NCBI RefSeq assembly: GCF_037940415.1
Contig: NZ_CP149798.1
Location: 6,543,001 to 6,607,000, forward strand
Length of the DNA: 64,000 nucleotides
Reading direction: 5' to 3'
From: Streptomyces sp. f51
Lineage (GTDB): Bacteria; Actinomycetota; Actinomycetes; Streptomycetales; Streptomycetaceae
Shown here: one piece after another, positions 16,625-23,838 of the stretch
Layout of the letters: every line of letters starts with the position of its first letter
How positions within the stretch are numbered: the first letter of the stretch is position 1
Notes under the pieces: model-generated
What the model saw: only the letters and a program-made list of their open reading frames with translations
Told to the model about the DNA's origin: nothing
Database searches by the model: none
Made by a program: the position numbers and the translations under genes

Positions 16625-17059
16625 ATGGCGAGCGATGCGCCGACCGGCCACGTGTCCGACCTCGACTGGCTGATGAGCGGCCTCGTCCAGCGCGTACCCC
16701 ACACCACGAGCGCCGTACTGCTCTCCAGCGACGGGCTCGTGAAGTCCGTCCACGGCCTCGACCCCGACAGCGCCGACCACATGGCGGCGCTCGCCTGCGG
16801 CCTCTACGCCCTCGGGCGCAGCGCCGGCGTGCGCTTCGGGGACGGCGGCGAGGTGCGCCAGGTCGTGGTCGAACTCGACTCGACCCTGCTGTTCGTCTCC
16901 ACGGCCGGCTCCGGGACCTGTCTCGCCGTGCTCGCGGGCCGTGAGGCCGACGCGGCCGTCCTCGGCTACGAGATGGCGATGCTGGTCAAGAGCGTCCGGC
17001 CCTATCTGGTCACCGCGCCCCGGCAGCACACCGTCGAACCCTCGGCGATGAGGTCTTGA
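16625..17059 (+). CDS. cvnB: Conservon roadblock/LC7 protein CvnB
   Basis: A 144-residue Roadblock/LC7 domain protein (LDWLMSGLVQRVPHTTSAVLLSSDGL, here the first strand-helix-strand of the fold at about residues 13-38). This family includes MglB, a GTPase-activating protein for bacterial Ras-like GTPases, and CvnB is assumed to act on CvnD. The ATG at 16625 is chosen because AAGGAG lies 10 bases upstream. An in-frame ATG at 16559 overlapping the cvnA stop would add a 22-residue Pro-rich leader. The stop overlaps the TTG start of cvnC. Confidence 0.92.
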   Translation: MASDAPTGHVSDLDWLMSGLVQRVPHTTSAVLLSSDGLVKSVHGLDPDSADHMAALACGLYALGRSAGVRFGDGGEVRQVVVELDSTLLFVSTAGSGTCLAVLAGREADAAVLGYEMAMLVKSVRPYLVTAPRQHTVEPSAMRS

Positions 17060-17433
17060 AGGGGGCCGCGGCCGGCGACGGGCCCTGGCTCGACGACGCG
17101 GCGGGACGCCTGGTGCGCCCCTACACCGTCAGCGGCGGCCGCACCCGGCCGAGCACGGCGCTCGACCTCCTCTCCCAGGTCATGGCCACGGGAGCCACAC
17201 CCCTCGGCTACCTCGGACCCGAGCACAACCAGGCGCTCGAACGCTGCCGGGCACCCGTCTCGGTCGCCGAGGTCGCCGCCCATCTGAAGCTGCCGGCGGC
17301 GGTCACCAAGGTGCTGCTGTCGGACCTCGTCGACTGCGGGGCGCTGACCACGAAGCCCCCGCGGTTCCACCACAACCCCACTGACCGATCCCTTCTGGAG
17401 GCAGTGCTCGATGGACTACGACGACAGCTCTGA
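17056..17433 (+). CDS. cvnC: Conservon DUF742 protein CvnC
   Basis: A 125-residue DUF742 protein. It contains the family's VRPYTVSGGRTRP block (about residues 20-32) and a winged-helix-like region, VSVAEVAAHLKLPAAVTKVLLSDL (about 68-91), ending in a basic/aromatic tail. The start is a rare TTG at 17056 overlapping the cvnB stop (TTGA), supported by ATGAGG just upstream and by the conserved reading frame from residue 10 on. The 3' end overlaps cvnD by 23 bases. The conservon role is unresolved, and DNA binding has been suggested from the fold. Confidence 0.9.
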   Translation: MKGAAAGDGPWLDDAAGRLVRPYTVSGGRTRPSTALDLLSQVMATGATPLGYLGPEHNQALERCRAPVSVAEVAAHLKLPAAVTKVLLSDLVDCGALTTKPPRFHHNPTDRSLLEAVLDGLRRQL

Positions 17434-18010
17434 CCCCTTCCCCACCGCGCTGAAGATCCTGGTGGCGGGAGGGTTCGGGGTCGGCAAGACGACGTTCGTC
17501 GGAGCGGTGAGCGAGATCGCGCCGCTCAGTACGGAGGAATTGCTGACCACCGTCAGCGCCTCGACCGACCGGCTCGACGGGATCGAGAACAAGGTCGAGA
17601 CGACCGTCGCGATGGACTTCGGCCGCATAACCCTCGACCCGGAACACGTGCTCTATCTGTTCGGCACACCCGGGCAGGAGCGGTTCTGGTTCATGTGGGA
17701 CGAACTCTCCGACGGCGCGCTCGGCGCGGTGATCCTCGCCGACACCCGGCGCCTGGAGGACTGCTTCGCGGCCGTCGACTTCTTCGAACAGCGCGGTCTG
17801 GCGTTCATCGTCGCGGTCAACGAGTTCGACGGCTCGTACCGCTACGACCCGGCCGAGGTGCGTGCCGCCATCGACCTCGACCCCGGGATCCCCGTCGTGT
17901 GCTGCGACGCCCGGATCTCCAGCTCGGGCGTGCAGACCCTGCTCACCCTGGTCCGTCACCTCCTCGCCCACGCGCCCGCCCACTCCCCGAGCCATGGAGC
18001 CCGTGCATGA
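17411..18010 (+). CDS. cvnD: Conservon small GTPase CvnD
   Basis: A 199-residue Ras-like GTPase. The P-loop GGFGVGKTT is at about residues 20-28, the switch II motif FGTPGQERF near residue 83 (equivalent to DTAGQ), and NEFD near 137 stands in for NKxD. The ribosome site (CTGGAGG) and ATG lie inside the end of cvnC, a 23-base overlap, indicating tight translational coupling. CvnD is the switch of the conservon complex, with CvnB as likely GAP. The next gene starts in its stop codon. Confidence 0.93.
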   Translation: MDYDDSSDPFPTALKILVAGGFGVGKTTFVGAVSEIAPLSTEELLTTVSASTDRLDGIENKVETTVAMDFGRITLDPEHVLYLFGTPGQERFWFMWDELSDGALGAVILADTRRLEDCFAAVDFFEQRGLAFIVAVNEFDGSYRYDPAEVRAAIDLDPGIPVVCCDARISSSGVQTLLTLVRHLLAHAPAHSPSHGARA

Positions 18011-18594
18011 GTTACGACCCGCCGCGGCCGGCCGGTCGTCTGCTGCTGACCCCGCAGGACAAGGACGCTCCGGCCCGGGTGCGACGGCTGCGCCGGCTGG
18101 GCCTCGGGGAGCGCTCCGAGCCCATGCTCGACGCCTTCGCGGACCGGCTCGCCCAGATCGCCTCCGCGCCGTACGCGATGGTCAACTTCATCGACGAGGA
18201 GCAGCAGTTCTTCGCCGGTCTGCGCACCCCGTACGCGGGCGCGGGGGGCGGCCGCCTCGTGGCCGCCGCGGACGGGAACGAGCTCGAACTGGGCCGCTAC
18301 ATGGCCCGGGACCACGGCTTCTGCCCGCATGTGGTGGTGCGCCGCAAGGCGCTCGTCCTGGAGGACGTCTGCGACTACCCGCGCTTCGCCGGGAATCCGG
18401 TCGTCGACGAGTTCGGCGTCCGCTCCTACCTCGGCGCCCCGCTGCTCGACCGCAGCGGCATCGCCCTCGGCACGATCTGTGTCGTGGACACCGGGCCGCG
18501 CCCCTGGGGACGGGCGGGTCTGGAGACCATCAAGGCGATGGCGGCCGAGCTGACCGGGCAGCTCGAAGGGCGGGAAGAGGCGCACGGGATCTGA
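18007..18594 (+). CDS. GAF-domain protein, fifth gene of the conservon (CvnE-like)
   Basis: A 195-residue protein that is mostly one GAF domain (about 40-185): the helix ERSEPMLDAFADRLAQIAS, strand MVNFIDEEQQFFAGL, then DHGFCPHVVVRRKALVLEDV and FGVRSYLGAPLLDRSGIALGTI. The HGFC and late RSYLGAPL segments are typical of bacterial GAF sensors. The ATG overlaps the cvnD stop (ATGA), so it belongs to the operon. Many conservons end with a P450 or another accessory gene; here the accessory protein is a likely small-molecule or redox sensor. The ligand is unknown. Confidence 0.85.
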   Translation: MSYDPPRPAGRLLLTPQDKDAPARVRRLRRLGLGERSEPMLDAFADRLAQIASAPYAMVNFIDEEQQFFAGLRTPYAGAGGGRLVAAADGNELELGRYMARDHGFCPHVVVRRKALVLEDVCDYPRFAGNPVVDEFGVRSYLGAPLLDRSGIALGTICVVDTGPRPWGRAGLETIKAMAAELTGQLEGREEAHGI

Positions 18595-18919
18595 CGACGC
18601 GCCGGGGCGCGGGTCCGGCCCGGTCGGCCGCCCGGGACCCATCCTGTGACGTATGCCGGACCCCGCCCCAGACGTAGGTGACGAGCCCCCGTGGAACGGG
18701 GGTGACGCATGGCCACGTAGCCCTGCCTGACGCCGTCGTCCCCCCGGTTCGCCCGCCGGGAACGCGGGCGTGAAGGAAAGCTGGGGACGCGCTTAAGAAA
18801 TCCTCGATGGACCCGGGACACCGTCGTACGGCAGATTCCTGGGTGAATCCACCCCTCTCCCCGGTGCGGTCCGCTGCGGCGTGCCCACTCCCGGGACCTC
18901 ACGCACAGGAGCCGTTCGA
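18595..18919. other. Intergenic region between the conservon and tdh
   Basis: There is no gene in these 325 bases. A short hairpin CCCCCGT/ACGGGGG at 18686-18702 could end the conservon transcript. An AT-richer patch (CTTAAGAAATCCTCGATGGA, about 18792-18811) probably belongs to the tdh promoter, leaving an untranslated leader of about 100 bases. The leader was inspected for a glycine riboswitch; no convincing match was seen. Confidence 0.45.
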
Positions 18920-19948
18920 GTGAAGGCGCTGGTCAAGGAGAAGGCGGAGCCCGGACTCCGGCTCATGGACGTCCCGGAGCCGCAGGCGGGCCCCGGTGAC
19001 GTGCTGATCAAGGTTCTCAGGACCGGGATCTGCGGCACCGACCTGCACATCCGCAACTGGGACGGCTGGGCCCAGCAGACCATCAAGACGCCCCTCGTGC
19101 TCGGCCACGAGTTCGTCGGCGAGGTCGTCGAGACCGGCCGCGACGTCAGCGACATCAACGTCGGTGACCGCGTCAGCGGCGAGGGCCACCTGGTCTGCGG
19201 CAAGTGCCGCAACTGCCTCGCCGGACGCCGTCACCTCTGCCGTGCCACCGTCGGCCTCGGCGTGGGCCGCGACGGTGCCTTCGCCGAGTACGTCGTGCTG
19301 CCCGCCACCAACGTGTGGGTGCACCGCGTCCCGGTCGACCTCGACGTCGCCGCGATCTTCGACCCGTTCGGCAACGCCGTCCACACCGCGCTGTCGTTCC
19401 CGCTCGTCGGCGAGGACGTCCTGATCACCGGCGCCGGTCCGATCGGTCTGATGGCCGCCGCCGTGGCCCGTCACGCGGGCGCCCGCAACGTCGTCATCAC
19501 CGACGTGAGCGAGGAGCGCCTGGAGCTGGCCCGCAAGATCGGGGTCAGCCTCGCCCTGAACGTCTCGGGCTCGACGATCGCCGACGGGCAGCGCACGCTC
19601 AACCTGCGCGAGGGATTCGACATCGGCCTGGAGATGTCCGGCCGCCCCGAGGCGATGCGCGACATGATCGCCAACATGACCCACGGCGGACGGATCGCCA
19701 TGCTGGGTCTGCCGTCCCAGGAGTTCCCGGTCGACTGGGCCCGGATCGTCACCTCGATGATCACGATCAAGGGCATCTACGGCCGCGAGATGTTCGAGAC
19801 CTGGTACGCGATGTCGGTCCTCCTGGAGAGCGGACTCGACCTCATGCCCGTGATCACCGGCCGCTACGGGTTCCGGGACTACGAGGCGGCGTTCGACGAC
19901 GCGGCCGGCGGCCGTGGCGGCAAGGTCATTCTCGACTGGACCCTCTGA
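18920..19948 (+). CDS. tdh: L-threonine 3-dehydrogenase
   Basis: A 342-residue zinc-dependent medium-chain dehydrogenase that oxidises L-threonine to 2-amino-3-oxobutanoate with NAD+. Catalytic zinc ligands are visible in RTGICGTDLHI (Cys, about residue 38) and LGHEFVGEV (His-Glu, about 63). The structural zinc knuckle is CGKCRNCLAGRRHLC (about 93-107). The NAD fold begins ITGAGPIGLMAAAVA near residue 170. The GTG at 18920 is chosen because AGGAG lies 9 bases upstream and the protein begins MKALVKEKAEPGL as the family does. kbl follows 15 bases later, completing the threonine-to-glycine pathway. Confidence 0.96.
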   Translation: MKALVKEKAEPGLRLMDVPEPQAGPGDVLIKVLRTGICGTDLHIRNWDGWAQQTIKTPLVLGHEFVGEVVETGRDVSDINVGDRVSGEGHLVCGKCRNCLAGRRHLCRATVGLGVGRDGAFAEYVVLPATNVWVHRVPVDLDVAAIFDPFGNAVHTALSFPLVGEDVLITGAGPIGLMAAAVARHAGARNVVITDVSEERLELARKIGVSLALNVSGSTIADGQRTLNLREGFDIGLEMSGRPEAMRDMIANMTHGGRIAMLGLPSQEFPVDWARIVTSMITIKGIYGREMFETWYAMSVLLESGLDLMPVITGRYGFRDYEAAFDDAAGGRGGKVILDWTL

Positions 19949-19963
19949 GGACTTAAGGAACTG

Positions 19964-21160
19964 ATGATGTTCGACTCCGTCCGTGACGACCTGCGCACCA
20001 CCCTCGACGAGATCCGCGCCGCCGGGCTCCACAAGCCCGAGCGGGTCATCGGCACCCCGCAGTCCGCGACCGTGAGCGTCACCGCGGGCGGCCGCCCCGG
20101 TGAGGTCCTCAACTTCTGCGCGAACAACTACCTCGGCCTCGCCGACCACCCCGAGGTCGTCGCCGCCGCCCACGCGGCGCTCGACCGCTGGGGCTACGGC
20201 ATGGCCTCCGTGCGCTTCATCTGCGGTACGCAGGAGGTGCACAAGGAGCTGGAGGCGCGGCTGTCCGCGTTCCTCGGCCAGGAGGACACGATCCTCTACT
20301 CCTCCTGCTTCGACGCCAACGGCGGTGTCTTCGAGACCCTCCTCGGCGCCGAGGACGCGGTCATCTCCGACGCCCTCAACCACGCCTCGATCATCGACGG
20401 CATCCGGCTCTCCAAGGCGCGCCGCTTCCGGTACGCCAACCGCGACATGGCCGACCTGGAGGCACAGCTCAAGGAGGCCTCCGGCGCGCGGCGCCGTCTG
20501 ATCGTCACCGACGGCGTCTTCTCGATGGACGGCTACGTCGCCCCGCTCCAGGAGATCTGCGACCTCGCCGAGCGGTACGACGCGATGGTCATGGTCGACG
20601 ACTCGCACGCGGTCGGCTTCGTCGGCCCCGGCGGCCGGGGCACCCCCGAGCTGCACGGGGTGATGGACCGCGTCGACATCATCACCGGCACGCTCGGCAA
20701 GGCCCTCGGCGGCGCCTCCGGCGGCTATGTCGCCGCCCGCGCCGAGATCGTCGCCCTGCTGCGCCAGCGGTCCCGCCCGTACCTCTTCTCGAACACGCTC
20801 GCCCCGGTGATCGCCGCGGCCTCCCTGAAGGTCCTCGACCTGCTGGAGTCGGCCGACGACCTGCGGGTGCGGCTGCGGGAGAACACGGCGCTGTTCCGCT
20901 CCCGGATGACCGAGGAGGGCTTCGACATCCTCCCCGGCGACCACGCGATCGCCCCGGTCATGATCGGTGACGCGTCCGTCGCCGGCCGCATGGCGGAACT
21001 GCTCCTGGAGCGCGGCGTGTACGTGATCGGCTTCTCGTACCCGGTCGTCCCGCAGGGGCAGGCCCGTATCCGCGTCCAGCTCTCGGCGGGGCACTCCACC
21101 GAGGACGTGAACCGGGCCGTCGACGCCTTCGTGGCGGCGCGGGCGGAACTCGACGCCTGA
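19964..21160 (+). CDS. kbl: 2-amino-3-ketobutyrate CoA ligase (glycine C-acetyltransferase)
   Basis: A 398-residue PLP enzyme of the alpha-oxoamine synthase family. It cleaves 2-amino-3-oxobutanoate with CoA to glycine and acetyl-CoA, using the product of Tdh. Visible features are FCANNYLGLADHP (about 45), SCFDANGGVFE (about 110), VDDSHAVGFVG with the Asp-X-His pair (about 207), and the Schiff-base lysine in ITGTLGKALGGASGG (about 244). The start is ATG 19964 or the adjacent ATG 19967, behind TTAAGGAA. It forms an operon with tdh. A hairpin terminator follows at 21168. Confidence 0.96.
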   Translation: MMFDSVRDDLRTTLDEIRAAGLHKPERVIGTPQSATVSVTAGGRPGEVLNFCANNYLGLADHPEVVAAAHAALDRWGYGMASVRFICGTQEVHKELEARLSAFLGQEDTILYSSCFDANGGVFETLLGAEDAVISDALNHASIIDGIRLSKARRFRYANRDMADLEAQLKEASGARRRLIVTDGVFSMDGYVAPLQEICDLAERYDAMVMVDDSHAVGFVGPGGRGTPELHGVMDRVDIITGTLGKALGGASGGYVAARAEIVALLRQRSRPYLFSNTLAPVIAAASLKVLDLLESADDLRVRLRENTALFRSRMTEEGFDILPGDHAIAPVMIGDASVAGRMAELLLERGVYVIGFSYPVVPQGQARIRVQLSAGHSTEDVNRAVDAFVAARAELDA

Positions 21161-21167
21161 CAGCCGA

Positions 21168-21193
21168 GTGCGCCCCCGCCGCCGGGGGCGCAC
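21168..21193 (+). terminator. Terminator after kbl
   Basis: A perfect 10-bp stem pairs GTGCGCCCCC (21168-21177) with GGGGGCGCAC (21184-21193) around a 6-base loop. It lies 7 bases past the kbl stop. Confidence 0.75.
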
Positions 21194-21241
21194 ACCGGTC
21201 CGATGGCCGGAAAGCGCGTGTGACCTGAGAGAATCGGTCGC

Positions 21242-22147
21242 ATGATCGAAGCGCGGCGGCTCCACATCCTCCGTGCGGTGGCGGACCACCGCACGGTGAC
21301 GGCCGCGGCTGCCGCGCTGTATCTCACCCCGTCGGCGGTCTCGCAGCAGCTGACCGCCCTGGAGCAGGAGACGGGCCACCGGCTCGTCGAGCGCGGCGCC
21401 AAGGGCGTACGGCTCACCCCCGCCGGCGAGATCCTGCTCGGCCACACCAACGCCGTCCTGGCTCAACTGGAGCGCGCGGAGGCCGAGTTGGCCGCGTACA
21501 GCGCGGGCTCGGCCGGCACGGTCACGGTGGCCTCCTTCGCCACCGGCATCGGCCTGGTGGTGGCCCCCGCGCTGGCCAGGCTCGCCGTCACCTCGCCCGG
21601 CATCCTCGTGCGCGTCCAGGACGCCGAGGGCGACGCCAGCCTGCCGATGGTGCTCGACCGGCAGGTCGACATCGCGGTGGCCGTCGAGTACCGGGGCGCC
21701 CCGGACGCGGACGACCCGCGTCTGACCCACGTCCCGCTGTACGCCGAGCCGTTCGACGCGGTCGTGCCCGTCACCCACCGGCTGGCCGACGCCGAGGAGG
21801 TGCCCCTCGCCGAGCTGGCCAAGGACCCCTGGATCGGCCCCTACCCGGGCAACCCCTGTCATGACGTGGTCGTCCTGGCCTGCGAGAACGCCGGATTCCA
21901 GCCGCGCCTCGAACACTCCTCGGACGACTTCAGGGCCGTCGTCGCCCTCGCCTCCGCGGACGCGGGCGTCGCCCTGGTCCCGCGCTCGGCGCTGCGGGGC
22001 ATGGAGCTCACCGGAGTGGTCGTCCGTCCCGTGGACGGGGTCGCCCCCACCCGCCGTGTCTTCGCCGCCGTTCGCCGGGGAGCCGAGGACCACCCCCTGA
22101 TCCGGCCCGTCCTGGACGCGCTGACCCGGGCGGCCACCGTCGACTGA
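21242..22147 (+). CDS. LysR-family transcriptional regulator
   Basis: A 301-residue LysR regulator. The winged helix-turn-helix is at residues 1-62 (RRLHILRAVADH, AAAALYLTPSAVSQQLTALE), followed by the substrate-binding domain beginning GTVTVASFATGIGLVVAPAL. It lies downstream of tdh-kbl on the same strand with a terminator between, so it is probably its own transcription unit. Most LysR proteins regulate a divergent or adjacent gene. Control of tdh-kbl is plausible but unproven, since the gene is not divergent to them. Confidence 0.9.
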   Translation: MIEARRLHILRAVADHRTVTAAAAALYLTPSAVSQQLTALEQETGHRLVERGAKGVRLTPAGEILLGHTNAVLAQLERAEAELAAYSAGSAGTVTVASFATGIGLVVAPALARLAVTSPGILVRVQDAEGDASLPMVLDRQVDIAVAVEYRGAPDADDPRLTHVPLYAEPFDAVVPVTHRLADAEEVPLAELAKDPWIGPYPGNPCHDVVVLACENAGFQPRLEHSSDDFRAVVALASADAGVALVPRSALRGMELTGVVVRPVDGVAPTRRVFAAVRRGAEDHPLIRPVLDALTRAATVD

Positions 22148-22159
22148 CTCCCGGGCCCT

Positions 22160-22190
22160 CCCGTATCTGGGATAGCATCCCGGATATGGG
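22160..22190 (+). promoter_or_regulatory. Operator dyad over the start codon of the second XRE-cupin gene
   Basis: Two 14-base arms, CCCGTATCTGGGAT (22160-22173) and ATCCCGGATATGGG (22177-22190), are inverted around AGC with 12 of 14 pairs matching. A -10-like TAGCAT (22173-22178) lies 7 bases before the ATG at 22186, so transcription probably starts at or next to the A of ATG and the operator covers promoter and start site together. This is a compact autorepression module. Confidence 0.65.
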
Positions 22191-22758
22191 AAACGATGAC
22201 GACGGCACCGTCGACGTCCGGCTCGGGGCGCGGCTGGCCGAACTGAGGGCCGAACGGGACTGGACCCTGGGTGAACTGGCGGAGCGCAGCGGGATCAGCA
22301 GATCGACCCTCTCCCGTGCCGAGCGCGCCGAGATCAGCCCCACCGCCTCCCTCCTGAACCGCCTCTGCCATGTATACGGGCGGACCATGTCGCAGCTGCT
22401 CAGCGAGGTCGAGCGGGAGTCCGCCCTGCTGGTCCGCGCCGAGGACCAGACGGTCTGGACGGACCACGCCTCCGGATTCGTCCGCCGATCGGTCTCGCCG
22501 CCCCATCCGGGACTACGCGGCGAACTGGTCGAGGGGCGGCTCGCGGCCGGCGCGGACATCGCGTACGACCGTCCCCCCGTACCCGGCCTCGAACAGCACA
22601 TCTGGGTCCTCGACGGCCGGCTCGACGTGACCGCGCAGGACATGGAGCACCGCCTCGGTGCCGGTGACTGCCTCCGGCTGCGCGTGTGGGGGCCGACCCG
22701 CTTCCACTGCCCCGGCCCCCAGGACGTGCGGTACGCGCTGGCGGTGGTGCTGCCGTGA
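22186..22758 (+). CDS. XRE-cupin transcriptional regulator
   Basis: A 190-residue HTH-cupin protein. The N-terminal HTH is ERDWTLGELAERSGISRSTLSRAERAE split over residues about 24-50 (TLGELAERSGISRSTLSR is the core), and a RmlC-like cupin follows (about 95-190; HIWVLDGRLDVT, LGAGDCLRLRVWGPTRFH). No Shine-Dalgarno precedes the ATG at 22186; instead the -10 hexamer is 7 bases upstream, indicating a leaderless mRNA. The stop overlaps the GTG of a GNAT acetyltransferase gene (GTGA). In this family the pair XRE-cupin plus GNAT is common, and the regulator probably represses both genes. Confidence 0.9.
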   Translation: MGNDDDGTVDVRLGARLAELRAERDWTLGELAERSGISRSTLSRAERAEISPTASLLNRLCHVYGRTMSQLLSEVERESALLVRAEDQTVWTDHASGFVRRSVSPPHPGLRGELVEGRLAAGADIAYDRPPVPGLEQHIWVLDGRLDVTAQDMEHRLGAGDCLRLRVWGPTRFHCPGPQDVRYALAVVLP

Positions 22759-23303
22759 TCACCGCGACCCGCCTCACCGAGGCCGAACTCCGCACTGTGC
22801 TCGACGAGTTGGCGGACCTGCTCGTCGACACCGTGGACGGCGGCGCCTCGATCGGATTCCTCGCGCCACTCCGCCGCGCCGACGCCGTCGCCCATTGGCG
22901 GGAGCGCGTGGAAGCGGTCGCGGCCGGGCACCAGACGGTCTGGGTGGCCCACGTCGGCGACCGGCTGCTCGGCACGGTCGCCCTCGCCTTCCCGGACAAG
23001 CCCAACAGCCGCCACCGCGCCGAACTCGTCAAGCTGATGGTCCACCGGGACGGCCGCGGACAGGGCGTCGGCCGTACGCTCCTCGCCACCGCGGAGACCC
23101 ATGCCGCCGACGCGGGCATCACCCTCCTCCACCTGGACACCGAGACCGGCAGTCCCGCCGAGTCGCTCTACCTCTCGGCGGGCTGGACCCGGGTCGGGGA
23201 GATACCGGACTACGCGGCGACCCCGGCGGGCGAGCCGCACCCGACGACGATCTTCTACAAGCGGTTGCGCCCGGCCGCCGAGACCCTGGGCACGCCCCTG
23301 TGA
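22755..23303 (+). CDS. GNAT-family N-acetyltransferase
   Basis: A 182-residue GNAT enzyme. Acetyl-CoA binding motif A is visible as LVKLMVHRDGRGQGVGRTLLA (the R-G-X-G-V-G loop, about residues 92-112), followed by ETHAADAGITLLHLDTET and SAESLYLSAGW-type motif B (here SPAESLYLSAGW). The GTG start overlaps the stop of the XRE-cupin gene, so it is translationally coupled and shares its promoter and operator. It may acetylate an amine or antibiotic sensed by the regulator; the substrate is unknown. Confidence 0.9.
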   Translation: MITATRLTEAELRTVLDELADLLVDTVDGGASIGFLAPLRRADAVAHWRERVEAVAAGHQTVWVAHVGDRLLGTVALAFPDKPNSRHRAELVKLMVHRDGRGQGVGRTLLATAETHAADAGITLLHLDTETGSPAESLYLSAGWTRVGEIPDYAATPAGEPHPTTIFYKRLRPAAETLGTPL

Positions 23304-23353
23304 CGTCGTGGTTCGCCGCGTCGATGTCAGTGCCATTGGCTAGCGTGCGTCTC

Positions 23354-23713
23354 ATGCCGGATGCCGAAGACGTACGCCGTATCGCCCTATCCCTGCCGGA
23401 CACGGCGGAGAAGATCGCCTGGAGCATGCCCACCTTCCGGGTCTCGGGAAAGATGTTCGCCACGCTGCCCGAGGCGGAGACCTCCATCGCCGTGCGGTGT
23501 CCGAAGGAGGAGCGCGACGAACTGGTCCTGGCCGAGCCGGAGAAGTTCTGGATCGCCGACCACGAGGCCGGTTTCGCCTGGGTCCGGGCCCGGCTCGCGG
23601 CCCTGGAGGACGACGAGGAACTCCACGCCATCCTCGCCGACTCCTGGCGCCAGGCGGCCCCGCCCCGACTCCTCGACGCGCACCCCGAGTTGGGCCTGCC
23701 GTCCGCCGAGTGA
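23354..23713 (+). CDS. MmcQ/YjbR-family protein
   Basis: A 119-residue protein of the MmcQ/YjbR family (CyaY-like fold, often called DNA-binding by analogy). Characteristic stretches are IALSLPDTAEKIAWSMPTFR, ATLPEAETSIAVRCP, FWIADHEAGFAWVRARL and DSWRQAAPPRLL. The ATG at 23354 lacks a ribosome site but has a -10-like TAGCGT (23341-23346) 7 bases upstream, pointing to a leaderless transcript. It is a single gene, and the molecular function of the family is unknown. Confidence 0.87.
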   Translation: MPDAEDVRRIALSLPDTAEKIAWSMPTFRVSGKMFATLPEAETSIAVRCPKEERDELVLAEPEKFWIADHEAGFAWVRARLAALEDDEELHAILADSWRQAAPPRLLDAHPELGLPSAE

Positions 23714-23838
23714 AACGGCCCCTCCACCGCCGCCGCCCCGTGGCATGATCCGCCTCGCGGAGTGATCCGGACGGGAACGAAGCGTGGGGCGGGCCGCTCG
23801 TGGGGGAGCGGCCGGGGCCGGGGGAGGGCACGAGCGGG

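Noticed and set aside
18686..18919. Glycine riboswitch ahead of tdh-kbl
   Set aside because: The glycine theme was attractive, but the leader lacks recognisable aptamer core motifs; only simple hairpins were seen.
18899..22093. 1064-codon minus-strand frame opposite tdh, kbl and the LysR gene
   Set aside because: It is the complement of three well-identified genes; the translation is Asp/Gly/Val/His-rich with no domain, typical of antisense frames in high-GC DNA.
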